A DNA stretch of 64,000 nucleotides from Cyathus striatus (GCA_025738555.1 JAOVFP010000004.1:1984001-2048000); one strand, 5' to 3'; shown: positions 34,711-50,281, numbered from the stretch's first letter. The notes: generated from the letters alone by a model not told the origin. Translations and numbers: made by a program.

Positions 34711-35271
34711 GTTGTTGCGTGAGATCATTAAATTAATAAATTTGAGATCAATCATTGTTACATTAAGTAGAAATCAATCCTTTTGTAGTTAGAAATCAAT
34801 CTCAGTTCAATCCGAAATCATTAGAAATCATTGGAGTGAAATCAATGAGAGTCAAAAAAGAAATCAATGAGAAATCAATCAAAAATCAATGGATAACTCG
34901 AAATTGTTAGATATCCAACTACAGGATATACATATACTTACTTTACCTACTAGATCATGAGTCCTTTTCTAACAAGTAAACTTTTCTCTATATTACACAT
35001 ACCTGGAGAGACTCATGGCCTAGTAGATAAAGTATATGTATATATTTAACCACCCTAGTATATAGTATATCCTGTAGTAGGGTACCTAACAATTTCGAGC
35101 TATCCATTAATTTTTGATTGATTTCTTATTTATTTCTCATTGATTTCACTCCAATGATTTCTAATGATTTCGGATTGAACTGGGATTGATTTTAAACTAC
35201 ACAAGGATTGATTTCTACTTAATGTAACAATGATTGATCTCAAATTTATTAATTTAATGATCTCGCACAAC
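34711..35271. mobile_element. Foldback element with ~260-bp inverted arms
   Basis: The left arm (34,711-~34,972) and right arm (~35,010-35,271) are inverted copies, sharing 'gagatcattaaattaataa' at the ends and 'cgaaattgttag'/'ctaacaatttcg' nearer the centre, around a loop of ~35 bases. The arms are filled with degenerate 'aaatcaat' units. It carries no coding sequence and lies between two ferric reductase genes. Confidence 0.75.
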
Positions 35272-35670
35272 CCACTGGTGGCTGTCAACGCGATTGATCG
35301 CTACCACTAAGCTGTTGTCGCGACTCGCATCTATTCAAACTTTTCTATTGTTCGTTATATTAGTTATTGCATTACTTAATACTTTGTGGTGAGGGTGATC
35401 GAGGGAGAGATCGGGTAGTAGTAGTGACTCGTGTCTCACTTCGTTTTTGTCTCACTTATAGTATCCTAATTACTAGTTCTAAACGTTCATGTTATAGAGT
35501 TTAATTACGAAGGGAGGGGTTAGTTAGTAACAGGTTGCAGCACGAGGATAGATCGGTTGTGTAATCTTCAAAACAAAGCAAAATGTATTACATCTATACT
35601 ACGACATCGAATGACTTAATTCTTACTGCATCGATTATTCAGTTAAAAATATCTGATCCACGAAGAAAGA

Positions 35671-38043
35671 TTATCTTACAGCATTTCCAAAAGCTTCCAC
35701 ATGCAGCGAAATAGTGGGCCCGCCACGTAAGATGTCAGAAAATCGGGTAGAACGAAGTTGCTGTCTGACGGCCTCAGCTAACGTTCTAGTTCCGCAAACT
35801 AGCGACACCGGGTATCAATAACCATTCGCGATCGAATGATACATGAATTGAACGCACCATTAACCGATATAGCACCAGTCGACGATATCACCTCTGTTTC
35901 AATAAGAGCTTTTATGTCGGGACGACCTTGTTGAACTTGAACAAATGGAGATTCTAGTAATTTAGGATCAGTGTTGTCACTAGGGGGCTTGGATTCTTCG
36001 TTGTCGGTGGAGTCGTCTTCCCATGCTTGGCCATCTTCTATCATTGAAGTTACAAATATCTTCACTTCAATGGAAAGTCCTTCTGGAGGATTACTCAAGG
36101 CAGCGGTAAGTAGATCTGATATCCACTGTACATGTCCTGATAAAATTTAGCAAAATGACAGCCATACAGAGATGTAGACCAGTTACCTGCTTCTCGGATT
36201 GCCCAGATAAATACTACCTTCTGACATACTGGGTTGCTATCTCGACCTTTTCTAGAGAGATTGTAAGCAGCGTAATAGTTTGGATATAGAACGGCATACC
36301 GAATCACATCCAAGAATAATGGAAGCGTGAATGCAACACCGGACCCACCTAAATAATATGTAAGTGAAGAGTTCCAACAGTCGACATTCGACTTACCCGC
36401 CAGCAGAACAACAGTCGAGTAACCAAGAAGGAGAGGAGGTGAACTATACGGGCCATCCAGGAACACTTTGAAAGTCTTGTCCGTCTGCGCGGCAGCAAGT
36501 AAACGACGAGTGAACCCATTCCGGACCCTAACGAAGAATACAAGATTCTTCTCAGACGACGAACCATCGTCGATAGTCGATATAGTGAAGGGATGTGCTT
36601 CAAAAGGAGAACTAGAAACAGTAGGCAGTGTGAGATATGCACTTTGTCCTGGGCGCCAGTGGAAGTAGCTGGGACGACTAAACATCACGCGAAGGAAGTG
36701 TGGGGATAATACGTCCACTTGAGCATCCAAAGACTGCGCTCCACGTTCAGTTGGTAAAAAGTAGCCTAGATTATAGGCTATTATGCGAATGAGACGTAAG
36801 AGGCGATCAATTCCCCAGACAACGAGTGCTGGCCAGGCCCCGTAGAATGTAAGACTATATGGTAATAATATTAGTCGTAGGTCATTGTAAGGGGGGATGG
36901 CACATACGTTCTTCCTGTTAGATGAAAGAGTACGGCGAGAAGGAACATGCTACAAGAGACATATTCGTTAGCTAAGAATGTTGGAACTGGAAAATGGGTA
37001 TTTACAGGGCAAAGACTGTGTGAATAATCTTGAAGGATTCATAGCTACGTTCGCGGATTGGTCGAAGAGTGACAAGAGACAAAAGCGTAAGGGTGATGGC
37101 AGCCAGAAGCCCACATTGCACCCAGCGGTTAACAATGGCTTCATCGGCCACAAGGCTTCAATGAATGCGTCAATTGCTAAAACAGACTAGGGATAAAACA
37201 TTTGCACGCACCCAACGGTCATCTATAAAACAGCGGTTAACAGATTGCTCGGCCAACAGGGAAATAATGAACTCACTCGTCCTCCGGCATGTATCCAAAT
37301 CAAAACACATATCACGCGAGCCGATACCCGGTGCAGATAGTTCAGCTAAATTTGCTCAGCAAGGCGAGGAAGGCAGCTTTAATTTAAACATACCTTGTCA
37401 AAGCTGATACCAGTAAGCCCTAGAAAATAATTGTAATCACAAGCCCTAAAAGCAAAGTCCACAACGTACAAGAAAGAATATTATTCTTCATCCCAAGCGC
37501 CGTCATAATAGGCAGATGAGAAGCAGCAATTGTCCCAGCCCTATTTGCATAGTAATGCGGCTCGACCTTGATTCCCGTCGTCGTCGTAGCTGTCAACCAC
37601 AGTCAGATTTCTGCAATCATTAAAACGAAAGCGTCCTTACTGTTGACCAGGGTCCACGTAAAGAGTGTCGCCATATACGCTGCAGCAAGGAAAACCTCCG
37701 CGACGTTCAAGGTGTAGGATGATCCTACAGGTATAACACATCGAAATGCAACAATACGAAAGAGCTCCGAGACAACGTTTGGAAGACGCAAGAAAGAGAT
37801 GGCAGAGCTTCTCGGTGAAAACGGCTTCAGGGCTCGCTTCCTCGTAGCGTACGTAAACGCCAAAGAAGCAAAGTGAAACAGAGAGATCAAAGCGATGAAG
37901 CTGGCGACGAAGTACAAAACTTGTTTCGGATAAGAGAAGAAGCGAGCTACTCGAATGACTTTGTCTGGATCTACTGCCGCTGCTGCAACAGCGTCTTCGA
38001 CCACACTTCGAGCAGCCGGGGAGGAACTTGTCGAGAAATCCAT
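35671..38043 (-). CDS. FRE-type ferric/cupric reductase 2
   Basis: Same family and direction as reductase 1. The N-terminus MDFSTSSSPAARS leads into a first membrane span (VLYFVASFIALISLF). Both H-x13-H pairs are present (LHRVSARVICVLIWIHA; IHTVFALMFLLAVLFH), as are HPFTIS (FAD), GGSGVAFTLP (NADPH) and FIWAIRE. The C-terminal VCGTR replaces the usual CG(P/V). Exons read cleanly from 38043 to about 37279 and from about 37130 to TAA at 35671-35673. Between them, around 37,130-37,270, splicing is unresolved: the expected frame before LLAAITLTLL has two TGA codons, and the interval contains a mutated duplicate of its own coding block. One workable junction uses a weak GTTCAT donor. It may be functional with an odd intron, or recently damaged. 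Confidence 0.78.
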
Positions 38044-40059
38044 AAGAAGTCTAGGTCTGGATGACGAGAAGCCATTCTCTTTCCTGCTAGCTCTTATAAG
38101 TAGTAGACGTAACCGATGGGAAGAGGGATCCTATTTTAAACTTGAAAATTTTATTTCTTCACAATTCTTGCCGGGAGGAAAAGAAGGTTGACACCATGCA
38201 AGCTCTGTCCTAGGTGGCCAATCTGACCTGAATCTACTCGTCGGCACGAGGGAAGAAGATAAATTGTTATCTGATAACGCAATAGATTATTTATAAATGA
38301 CATCTGATACCGGGATGGGTTAGTGTTTCCCACCAAAAACATCTCGTGAATGGGAGTCCTCGGATGTGCGGTGTTATCTGATAAAGCGATATCTGATTAC
38401 TGCAGTCTTATCTCCCGTAGCGGCGTTGAAATCTTCGGTTGACCGAATACTAGTGGGAATAAAAAGGGCTTTTAGGCGTAAGATGGAACGTCATGGAGCA
38501 GCGAACCTTGTACACGAGTCTGCCATGGGGCAATAGGCAGCATGGGCAAATGAGAAACGGGGTAAGAAGTGTCTAAGATCACCCTCGAAGCGGATGCCCG
38601 TCCGGTATCGAAGACTTGACCCGTGAAGTCCAGGTCAAGATGACCACAAGAGCGCGCATCTGTCTGTAGTCTTTTAAAAAGCTGATATTCGACAAGGGCA
38701 ATCCTGTAACTCACTATAAGAACAATGCCGCTACAAAAAGATAGTCAACTAAGATTCCACATGTCTCTCTGGTCAGGTGTCCTTGAACTGGAAAAGTTAA
38801 AGGGATAGATGGTGAGCTATTTTAATGCTTTAAGAAACGCGAAAAGATTATCACCCGTGTCGGAGCAAGATGGGGTCCTCGGATAAGAAACCACTAAGGT
38901 TCGTGATGTAAAAGGGTTTCATTCCCGCTGAACACCCAATATTCCCAGGTACATACTAACAATTGTATCGCGGATGGTAGAAGTACCCATCTCCCATGAA
39001 ATCATTGCCCAAAGCCGAGAGGGATGTGCTATCGCTGATAGGTGAGAGATGATATCCTCGTCCGAATCAAACCTTGGTGTAGGCCTCGCGAAGGTAATTA
39101 TCCAAATGCGTCGTGTCCGTTAAGCTAGGAGAAGTACTTGAAAGTGCAGCTTCAAAGAGCGTCGTGGTAACCCTCAGGAGCATCGCAAGTTCGAAAGGAA
39201 TAGCAGAGCTAGATAATATAGAAGTTGAACTGCGAAAAAATAGACGGTTCCGAAGTGTTCCTTGGGCCTTAACTCGAAGCTCATCTGAAGACGCAACAAG
39301 ATTCTTATAGGCGAATATTAGTCACAAGAACCAATATTTGAGTAGTCATCGTTCGCCGCGGAGAACGTTTCGAAGGAACAGAGAAACAGCCGGATCTCGA
39401 TAGTTATCACTGATTACTTTGCTTCAGCGAGAGGCTCATGGCTACGATTCGTTCCAGGAAGCATGCCGGTCTTCTTCCTCCTAAGGCCCTTTGGAGGGAG
39501 AACTCGTGTGGCTGAACTTCTGAGTCCGGAAGAAAAATGGTTGTAATTGGTTGAAATATTCATCATAATACAGGTGTTGTCAGTGGCGCAGTGCAGAAAG
39601 TAGGAGATAGTTTTGCAGGAATACAGCCAGGTGGTGCCACTGGTCGTGTAGATGAAACAACAGAAAGATCGGGAAGCTGACGCATGTACAGGTCATAGAA
39701 CTATTCCATTCGGTGATATCAAAGCATCCAGCGAGGAGTTAGGTATAGACAAAGTCCGTTAGCAGTGTGGTCTGGAGGAAGGAGATGGAAGAGGAAGCGC
39801 CAGAGGGAGACTTCTGTGGCGGTCGTTCGATTGTAATTTTCACGATCACGTGACGCCACATCCATGTTGGGATTCGAAATTTGACGCTGATCATGACTTT
39901 CACCGTCACTGAAACCAGATCCTGCAAACGAGAACTACAAAAAGCCTTATGCAGGCTTCAACTAGGATGGTCCTTATTATTAATCCCCCATCTTCATCCG
40001 ATCACACCTCTCAATTCTGAGCTTACTTGCTACCAGCAGGCCACATTTCTCTCCCCAAC
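38044..40059. other. Intergenic, no gene supported
   Basis: Promoter of reductase 2 on the left and a promoter/leader of the hydrolase on the right (from about 39,740). In between, short related phrases ('gttatctgataa...gcgatatctgat') repeat near 38,265 and 38,370. ORFs of 62-80 codons lack motifs. Confidence 0.4.
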
Positions 40060-41437
40060 ATGGAACTCTATGCTCGTTCATTCACCTTTAGTTGTTCATC
40101 CTCCCGGGACGACGCTCTTCCATGCTTGAAGATCGCCGCTAAACGATATACGACAGCTACTTCTACGTTGAGCATGAAAGGTCTTACAGTGATCTTCGCG
40201 CATTGTATTGGTTCACGTATGGTTACCGTTCTTATCACCGTCATTGGCGTTTACCAAACCCACCTTATAGACAAGGAACAATGGGAACCTACGCTTCAAG
40301 GCCTCTTCGCAGTGCAACACTCGAAGAGCGAGTCGCTAAAGATACGTGAAGCATGGTGCTTTGACTGGCAGAATCACGGTGATTCAGCGGTTCAGAACAT
40401 GGAACCCCTGAGAAACCGACCTCACGGCGTTTGTAAGTTTTCTATACATTATTGAAATAAACGCTCGTTAATGGAGAAAAGCTGTGTTTGAGTGGTCATC
40501 TGCAATCACTGAATTCATTAGATCACCTCATATGACTGGTCACCGCATTGTTCTGGTCGGTCATTCAGCGGGTGCGGCTGCGGTGTATGTCTTCTATATG
40601 CATTCGAGGCAGTTTGGCACTTCATTAACGCTGGTTTATCGTCTTAGCACCTTAACGACGAAGGGATTTCCTATCTCTGGTCTCCCCCTCACAGGTCTCA
40701 TACTCGTCGAGCCAACTATGGTAACGAGGGAGCTGTGGAATGCTCATTTGGACGATCGAATGGCCTCCATGGATTTGTCCGTAGCTGCCACATCAATGCG
40801 GCGTGATAAGTGGCGGACCAGAGAAGATGCATACAACTACTTCAGCAGGCGTAACCCATGGAAGGCTTGGGATCCCCGTGTTGTCCGACTGTATATGGTA
40901 CGTACTGTGCACCCTGTATCATCTTGTGGTTCTAGCTCCTGATCGTTTCCCCGTTATTACAGCAATATGGGCTCATTGAGCAACCTGATGGACAAGTCGG
41001 ACTTAAGTGCGACAGGAAGCAAGAAGCGGTATCCTATCCTGATACCGAGCCTCACTTCGAAGCCACTGTACAGCTTGGCCGGGTATGCCATACGCTACCT
41101 GTGCATATCATCTGGGCGGAACGGAGTAACATTGTGTAAGGATTTACAATACACCCTACCTCCCCTGTCTAACGATATGCGCTCTTCAGCCCAGAATTCA
41201 TGCAAGAATCACTTTGCGGCGTCTCTGAAGGACGCATCGCAGCCTCAGTAACAAAAATTAAATCAGCAGGACATATGGTAAGCTTTTCCCATTCCAGAAT
41301 ATTGTTTTTACCTTTTACTAAAACGTGCGTTTTCTACATAGGTCGTCCAGGAACAGCCTGATCTATTAGCGAAATCAATCGCGGAAGCATTAAGTACAAT
41401 GAACTGCATGCCTCCCGCAGAAAGGTCAAAATTATGA
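40060..41437 (+). CDS. Alpha/beta hydrolase
   Basis: Seven exons: 40060-40216, 40271-40432, 40482-40584, 40648-40897, 40963-41135, 41190-41277, 41342-41437; 342 residues in one frame. FAHCIGSHKEQWEP holds the oxyanion-hole strand typical of the fold; GHSAGAAAV is the nucleophile elbow (Ser); ILVEPTM follows strand 6; HIIWAERSNIVPEF is where the acid normally sits (WG..D..vP), here Glu or Asn rather than Asp; AGHMVVQEQP holds the catalytic His. No signal peptide, so probably intracellular. Similar fungal proteins are peroxisomal or toxin-/lactone-type hydrolases, but the substrate cannot be inferred. The acid residue is the only odd point. Confidence 0.85.
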
Positions 41438-44400
41438 CTCAAGTTCCGCGAATGAATGGGACATATCCGCCCGTCTTTCATTGTGCCACAAAGACATCAT
41501 TCCCCCAGTTGCCGCGGAATTAACTGCCCCTGCGACCCGCTTCCTGAGGTTGCTGATTATGCAAGGTGGTAGTTGATGCTCGTGCTCGCGAACGAACTTT
41601 CATGGAAAGCATTCTAAGAATCATCTATAGCTTCTCAAAATGTATTTCAGTGTTCTGATTCGAATCTCGCCCATTCGATGCGCCTGCAGTAGGGTGCTAT
41701 ATTATCACCTTAACTCTCGTCGATATATCATGCTCGTCTGGACGTAACAGTTACTACGTCAACCTTTTCACGAAACCTTTAGTTCCGGTGTATGCTAATT
41801 GCCACTTCATGCGCCACAGTGCATAATACGCACGATACATGCCCTCCATTTGATTTCTTTCCCATGTCGGGTGGTGTATTCAAAACAATGCCGAGTCTAA
41901 GGAAATAGCTTCCTAGCAATGGGTTCCTCTATCTTCCTATTTATGTTAGAAATGCTGATTTATGTTTCGAAGTATATACTCGTCGTGTGGAAGTTAATTA
42001 TAATTATATGCGTGATCGCGGCCTATGCATAAGTGACTCAAGTTGCTCATCGATCCGTCGTGGTTAAGGCTCGAAATCCGTACGTGCAGCGCTTTGGTCT
42101 CAGAATATACGTTTCCAAAGGGCTAATCATACCCGCAGGGTGCAAAAAAGTGCTAATAGTAGCTGTCAGTGACAAACTCAGTTTGTAACTTAGGTACAGA
42201 ATCACGCGTCGACGCGACACACCACGTGATGAGCCATACATTAACACATGATATTAGGTTATTTTGTATCCGCCGAAGTTGCACGGAAGTTATCCTGGAG
42301 CATGCAACGCTACTCCTGCTTTTATCGCACGAAGACCTAATGCATAACGATATGCTTGAGCAATTTATCCTCGCTGCTATCATTACTTCATGAGAAGCGG
42401 CACCAACTGCAAACAAATTACAATACTTACACTTCGCCCCTTCATGGTCTCAAACTCTCAACCTGTACTGCCCAACTTCACATGATGATTAAACACTTAT
42501 TCAAGAGATCCCCCACTCTAACACAGGGTTTCCTATCAATAATCCAGTATTATGCTTGCCGTAGTTCATACTGATTTATAGCTCTATGAAGTATGTATTC
42601 ATTAAGAGGTTAAATACAACCATGCCTGATCTCGGCCCACTAGCTGCCAAAGCTACCAGACACTGACAGTGATCGATCTGTAATGGATAATGAACTTAAT
42701 TTACTAACTTATCTTTTCATCTTTAATCCAGAATTTATTGTTGGTTATGGTGCACATATATCATGACAGTGAAGTATTCTACTGTGGGATGGGATGTAGC
42801 GTAAAATAACGGGGAGAGGAAAAATATACATGTAGGCAGTAGTGCACAACAAAGATCCATACTGTAGAGCAGGCGATTCGCCTGCACTACAAAATTCGAT
42901 ATTCTCAAAGTTTTGTTATCAGGATCACGTGACTTTAATGCGCCTATCGAACCGTTCCGATTTCCTGGTTTTTGAACTCGCCCCCCCCCCCTCCGTCCTT
43001 CTCCTCATATCTTATATTACATACCTTTCTCTCTCGGTACTTACCACCAGGACCCTTTAATTTCCGTTTAGCTGATTAAGTAATGTCCCTTTTCTTATTT
43101 ACTATAAATTTGTCATATCTACTTTCTGGGAATCCAGTGAAAATTACCCCTCTCTCTCGACACCTTAGAACAACCTAGGTCGAACGGATGTTCACCGAAT
43201 CGCGTTTCAAATTTCTTTGTTGAGGTGCAACCGCACTCTCACCCTTACAATACTGGGTGATGAATCGATGACGACCCAAGTTGCATGTGTGAATGCACTC
43301 TGATTCCTCATAATCATGATGTTCCATTGATTGTCATCTTATCTTTCATATCATGAGCACTTTGCAAGCTATTAAATCATCTTTCTTCAGCCTGTGTACT
43401 ATTACTGTGATCGCAAAAGATTCTGTACAGAAATTCTCAGGCTACAGACTCTAAGATAAAAAGAAAACAGCACTGGCCCGCCACCCACCAACTATGAATC
43501 GATCTCTCAATAGGCACCTAAGTAGAGAAGGCTGGTTGACACCCTGTTTGTAGCTTGTATACCACCATTGCACCCCAGAGACACACTTAAATGTCTCTCA
43601 GGCTGTGAGTTGGTCAAACAAGAAAGATATGTATAATTAAGAATGATGGTACTGCTCTTCTACCTACATCTTATGTACGGTGTCAATGATCATCGGACCC
43701 ACTCTTCTGGTACTGGAATACCTTCTTGCTGTACTTTACCAATGACACATTACTTTCACTTCCAATTTCATAATGATTTTAATCATGGATAATAATAGGC
43801 ACCATCTTTGCGAGGTGTTTATAGCCTTTAGTATGAACTATCACGATAGAAGAAATTTCTCCCTCCTCCTTAGCCAGTTGCGTTATTGTTCAGAAATACA
43901 TCTTGCCCAAATGAGTTATCAAGGAATCATTACATCCTTAATCGACATAAAAACATTAATATATGACTCTTTGACACATTTCAGTTTCTGTCCATTCGCT
44001 TATATATATTCTTTCCAAATACTTATCTTAGCACACACACACGGTGAGCATGTATGACCAACACCACATCTCACAAGCTCAATATTCGTTGACATTAAGT
44101 GGCCATCCTTACTGTCTGGGTACGTTATTTAATTTACACTCTACCATATCATTCACAGATTTAATGTTGCTATCGCCGCCACTATGCTTCCCCTTGAAAA
44201 TTTGTTTGATTGCACACTATTGTCGGGTGACTCTGTCTTCACATGGCCTCGTATCGTCTGATACGAGAGCCGCATGCTGTCTTCAGTGGTTCTCATCAGC
44301 CTATACTTTTTTGTTCACCTCCATTCGACTATTTTTGGAATTGCGGACGTTAGCTGAAGTACAAATATCCCGAGAAACGCTAACGCCTCCAATTGCTATC

Positions 44401-44441
44401 AAGGAAGGCGCGCTCTTCACATCTTGGACTTCTCCTGCAGT
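41438..44441. other. 3.0 kb intergenic region, no gene seen
   Basis: No ORF above 94 codons lacks an obvious shadow explanation, and none has motifs. A poly-C run lies at about 42,980-42,991. The last ~350 bases are pyrimidine-rich and lead into the chitinase start. Confidence 0.4.
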
Positions 44442-46799
<2,358 letters not shown>

Positions 46800-46949
46800 A
46801 GGCGTATTACTTACGGGTCTTTCAACTTACTTGAATTGTTTATGGCGAATGTAATTTCTACCGCGTGTGTGCTTTGTTCGTTCTACGTGATTTAGAGAAG
46901 CCACAAATTCGAAAGCAATAAAGAGGATCGCAATAAAATATGTATCGTC

Positions 46950-47560
46950 GCTACAGTTATAATGAAGAGCAGAAAATAACAGAATTTGGACGTTCCAACA
47001 TCTCGGATGATTTTTCGAATTACTCCTTCAGTTCGGTATTACCGATGACTTTGGCTGCTTGATCCATTTGCCACATTGACTCTCTAAGCCGCCTGAAAAC
47101 TCGAATAATACTGCCTTTAAACTGGTCGGTGAGCTAGGAGATAAGAACGTCAGCTTCTACTTCAATAGATTATATATGAACTCGGAAATATACCTTGCAT
47201 ATATCTGAGAACGAGGCTCCCCTGCACCACTGAATGACAGCATCCATTAATTCGACTTTAAATGAGGAGATATATTCGTCTTCGACAATAGCTAGTTTTA
47301 TTTCCTTAGAAACCTTCGCTATTCGTTGAGCGATTTCTTCCATAGTGCGCAGGGGCGCAGCCAATTCTTCCTTAAGTTTTGTTGTCTGTTCACTCTACAG
47401 AAAAGAGTCAGACAGAAAGTTAAATTAGAGAAACGTCAGGTAGCAAACCTTTTCAGTAAAGACAAAGCAGCTGAGCAAAGCAGCGCATTGTTCCCAATTG
47501 AAGAACATCGTGTGTGGCTACGGTTGCCGAGCCGTGTCAGCCAGGATTTCGTCTTCTTAA
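46950..47560 (-). pseudogene. C-terminal fragment of an Mtr4/Ski2-like RNA helicase
   Basis: Three exons read in one frame: ...ALLSCFVFTEK (to 47,449), then 47,394-47,194 with LAAPLRTMEEIAQRIAKVSKE and IQWCRGASFSDICK, then from 47,133 with GSIIRVFRRLRESMWQMDQA and AKVIGNTELKE, stopping at TAA 47,030-47,032. These are the DSHCT region of exosome-associated DExH helicases (Mtr4, Ski2). Beyond the stop, diverged family sequence (FEK...VIFCSSL) is still readable, so the stop is premature. The helicase core is missing, and upstream sequence runs into a transposon fragment at 47,656. It is a truncated relic; the true gene should exist elsewhere. Confidence 0.75.
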
Positions 47561-47655
47561 AATCCATTCGCTCGCCGAAACAGCCGAACAAGGATTGACA
47601 GCATTCATTTCTACTGAACAGCTGTTGACGCGGACGCGTCATATCACGTGAAATA

Positions 47656-47776
47656 CAGTCATCCACCCCTAGTTGTTACATAATCACAACGTGTTACAAA
47701 CATGGCATCGAATCGACCTCCTGCCTCAACCACACTAGCTATGCACATAATTCTTTTTGCAACTTCATGTAGAGTG
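47656..47776 (+). mobile_element. Left-end fragment of the TA-flanked pogo-like element
   Basis: Preceded by TA and beginning CAGTCATCCACCCCTAGTTG, it matches 9,901-10,018 closely, then is cut where the foldback element begins at 47,777. Confidence 0.75.
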
Positions 47777-47929
47777 GTGTCAGCCAATTTGATCATGGTT
47801 TGCCCTGAAAAAATGATTGCTAGCAATCACAAAAACAGGGCAAAAAATGAGTGTCATTTTTATAAGGCATATTGAGTGGAATGTAATGTAATGGTGATCA
47901 TTGGCACTCATTTAGTTATTATACTTGAT

Positions 47930-48600
47930 TACTGGGCTATAATATTATTGAATATGGGGGCACTCAAAAGTGATCATTTGAAGAATATTAAGTGGGGATC
48001 ATTGGCACTCATTTTATTATTATACTTGATTACCAGGCTATTGTATTAGTTGAATATGGGGGCACTCAAAAGTGATCATTTTCGAAATATTATTAGGCAA
48101 TCATTGGCACTCATTTATCTATTACTTGTGATTACAAGGCTATTATATTACTATACTATGGAGGCACTCAAAAGTGATCATTTTCAAAATATTATGAGGC
48201 AATCATTGGCACTCATTTGTCTATTACTTTTGATTACTAGGCTATTATATTACTATACTATGGAAGCACTCAAAAGTGATCATTTTCAAAATATTATGAG
48301 GCAATCATTAGCACTCATTTATCTATTAATTGTGATTACTAGGCTATTATATTACTATACTATGGAGGCACTCAAAAGTAATCATTTTCAAAATATTATG
48401 AGGCAATCATTAGCACTCATTTGTCTATTACTTCTGATTACTAGGCTATTATATTAGTATAATATGGAAGCACTCAAATGTGATCATTTGAGAATATTAT
48501 GAGGCAATCATTGGCACTCATTTATGCATTACTTGTGATTACTAGGTTATTGTATTAGTTAAATATGGGGGCACTCAAAAGTGATCATTTGCACTCATTT
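47930..48600 (+). repeat. 102-bp tandem array, left arm
   Basis: About six units around 'actcaaaagtgatcatttt', spaced 102 bases in the central four (near 48,063, 48,165, 48,267 and 48,369). Because 102 is a multiple of three, one frame stays open and mimics a 34-residue repeat protein. The mirror array is at ~51,040-51,715. Confidence 0.85.
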
Positions 48601-48649
48601 CAATACTAACTATATCACTTCCAAATGATATGACATTCAAATGTATGTT

Positions 48650-49060
48650 ATTTGTCATGTTATGCGCACATGTCACGCATATCTTGCGCATCACAATTGT
48701 GACGCTTTCATGCATGTTGTGACATTTGTCACATCATTCCCACGCACTACATCATTCCCACACGTCACATCTTCGCGCGTCGCATTTGTCACATCATTCC
48801 CGCGCATCACATCATTCCCACATGTCACATCTTCGTGCATGTCACAATTGTTACATCATTCCCATGTGTCACATCATTCTCACACATCACGTCACTCCCA
48901 TGTGTCACATCATTCCTGCACATCACATCATTCGCATTTGTCACATATCTCCCACACGTCACACTTTCTCATATGTCACACACACTTGTCACATCATTCT
49001 CGCATATCACGCATTTCCTGGGTGTCACACCATTGGCATTTGTCACGCTTTGGCGCATTT
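48650..49060 (+). repeat. TGTCACATCATTCC minisatellite, left arm
   Basis: Degenerate short repeats of about 18-26 bases centred on 'gtcacatcattccc'. The mirror in the right arm is ~50,540-50,990. His/Ser-rich ORFs in all frames here are artefacts of the repeat. Confidence 0.8.
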
Positions 49061-50281
49061 GTCATGTTTTGGAAGTGTGTCACATGTCACATGTGTCCTA
49101 TATGTCACATTTTTGTGGTGTATCATACATTACATGTACATCATACTTCCATGTGTGTCATGATGTTGATGGGGTTCCAAGAGGTCTTTAATGAACATGT
49201 TCCTAAACTTTTCACAACCAATGAATTAGAGCACCTGGTGATGCCACATTAAACCCCCAGCCCATTGCTTAGTAATGTAATTCAGCTTATTATATTAATG
49301 ATTCTGCATTGAAAACTCAGTGGTTGACCAATGACTATTAGTAATTGATTCAGATGATTTTGACAGATGGGGTCTGATCATGTCAATGACAATACTGTGC
49401 ATGACTATGGAGGAATAATAGTAAGGTATATTAGACAAGCCTCAAGAGAGAATAAAGGGCAATGTGGCTGTTTAGTGGATACTAAACTAAAGAATGGAAA
49501 AGCAAGTCAGTAATGGCCACTGGGTAAAAAAGTGTAGAGAAGTATAGGAGGTTTTTTTCATATGTATGAATGAATACTAATACTAACAGAGCTATATAGA
49601 ATATTTCAGAGAAGTGAAACACATATGACAATGTAGAAGTGTCATGTAATCATATAGAGTAAACATATTTGTAACCTAGCAATCTGTGTTGAAGATATAA
49701 GAATAACCAATAGTTTATACAAGAATTATGACCAATTAATGACTGATACATGTGAATTTGATGTGATGTGGAATCACATATATTCACCATTCTTTCACAT
49801 TTGTTATCCATGTGCAGTTCTTTAATAACTTCATCATCTCTCATATCCGGACTAACCATTATAGTTTTAACTTTGTCTTTTCATTACATCTCTAGTCCTG
49901 ATTATAAAATATCTCATACCATTTTATGTTCACATTTCTTATACTCTGTTAATGTGACTAAGGCTCCAACTATATACACACACTACATCTTCCATTTTAG
50001 CATCTTATTATTACTACACTTCCACAACATTCTGATTGTCATTTTCCATGTTCAGTCTTCTAGTTCTACAAGTACATATTGTTACCTCTACATTTATAAT
50101 TTACTCTGTACTATTAGATACTTACACTACTCCCATGACAAATTGAACAGTTGTACAGACAGGCAAATCTGATATGATTGGAAAGTATAACATTTGCAAA
50201 AATGTTGCAATACACTTGAGAAATACCACATGCATGAAAACACATAATGCATTTCAAAAAATATCACAAAAGTGATGTGTG

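Noticed and set aside
38044..40059. A gene between reductase 2 and the hydrolase
   Set aside because: Only ORFs up to 80 codons, no splice logic or motifs.
41650..41690. B-box-like GATTCGAATCTCG
   Set aside because: No A-box at the right distance and no acceptor stem.
48050..48457. 135-codon repeat protein of 34-residue units
   Set aside because: Unit length is 102 bp, a multiple of three, so the frame stays open by chance; identical in the inverted arm at DNA level too.
48641..49252. Long His/Ser/Thr-rich ORFs in several frames
   Set aside because: They come from the gtcacatcattccc minisatellite; all frames are open and the sequence is not conserved as protein.
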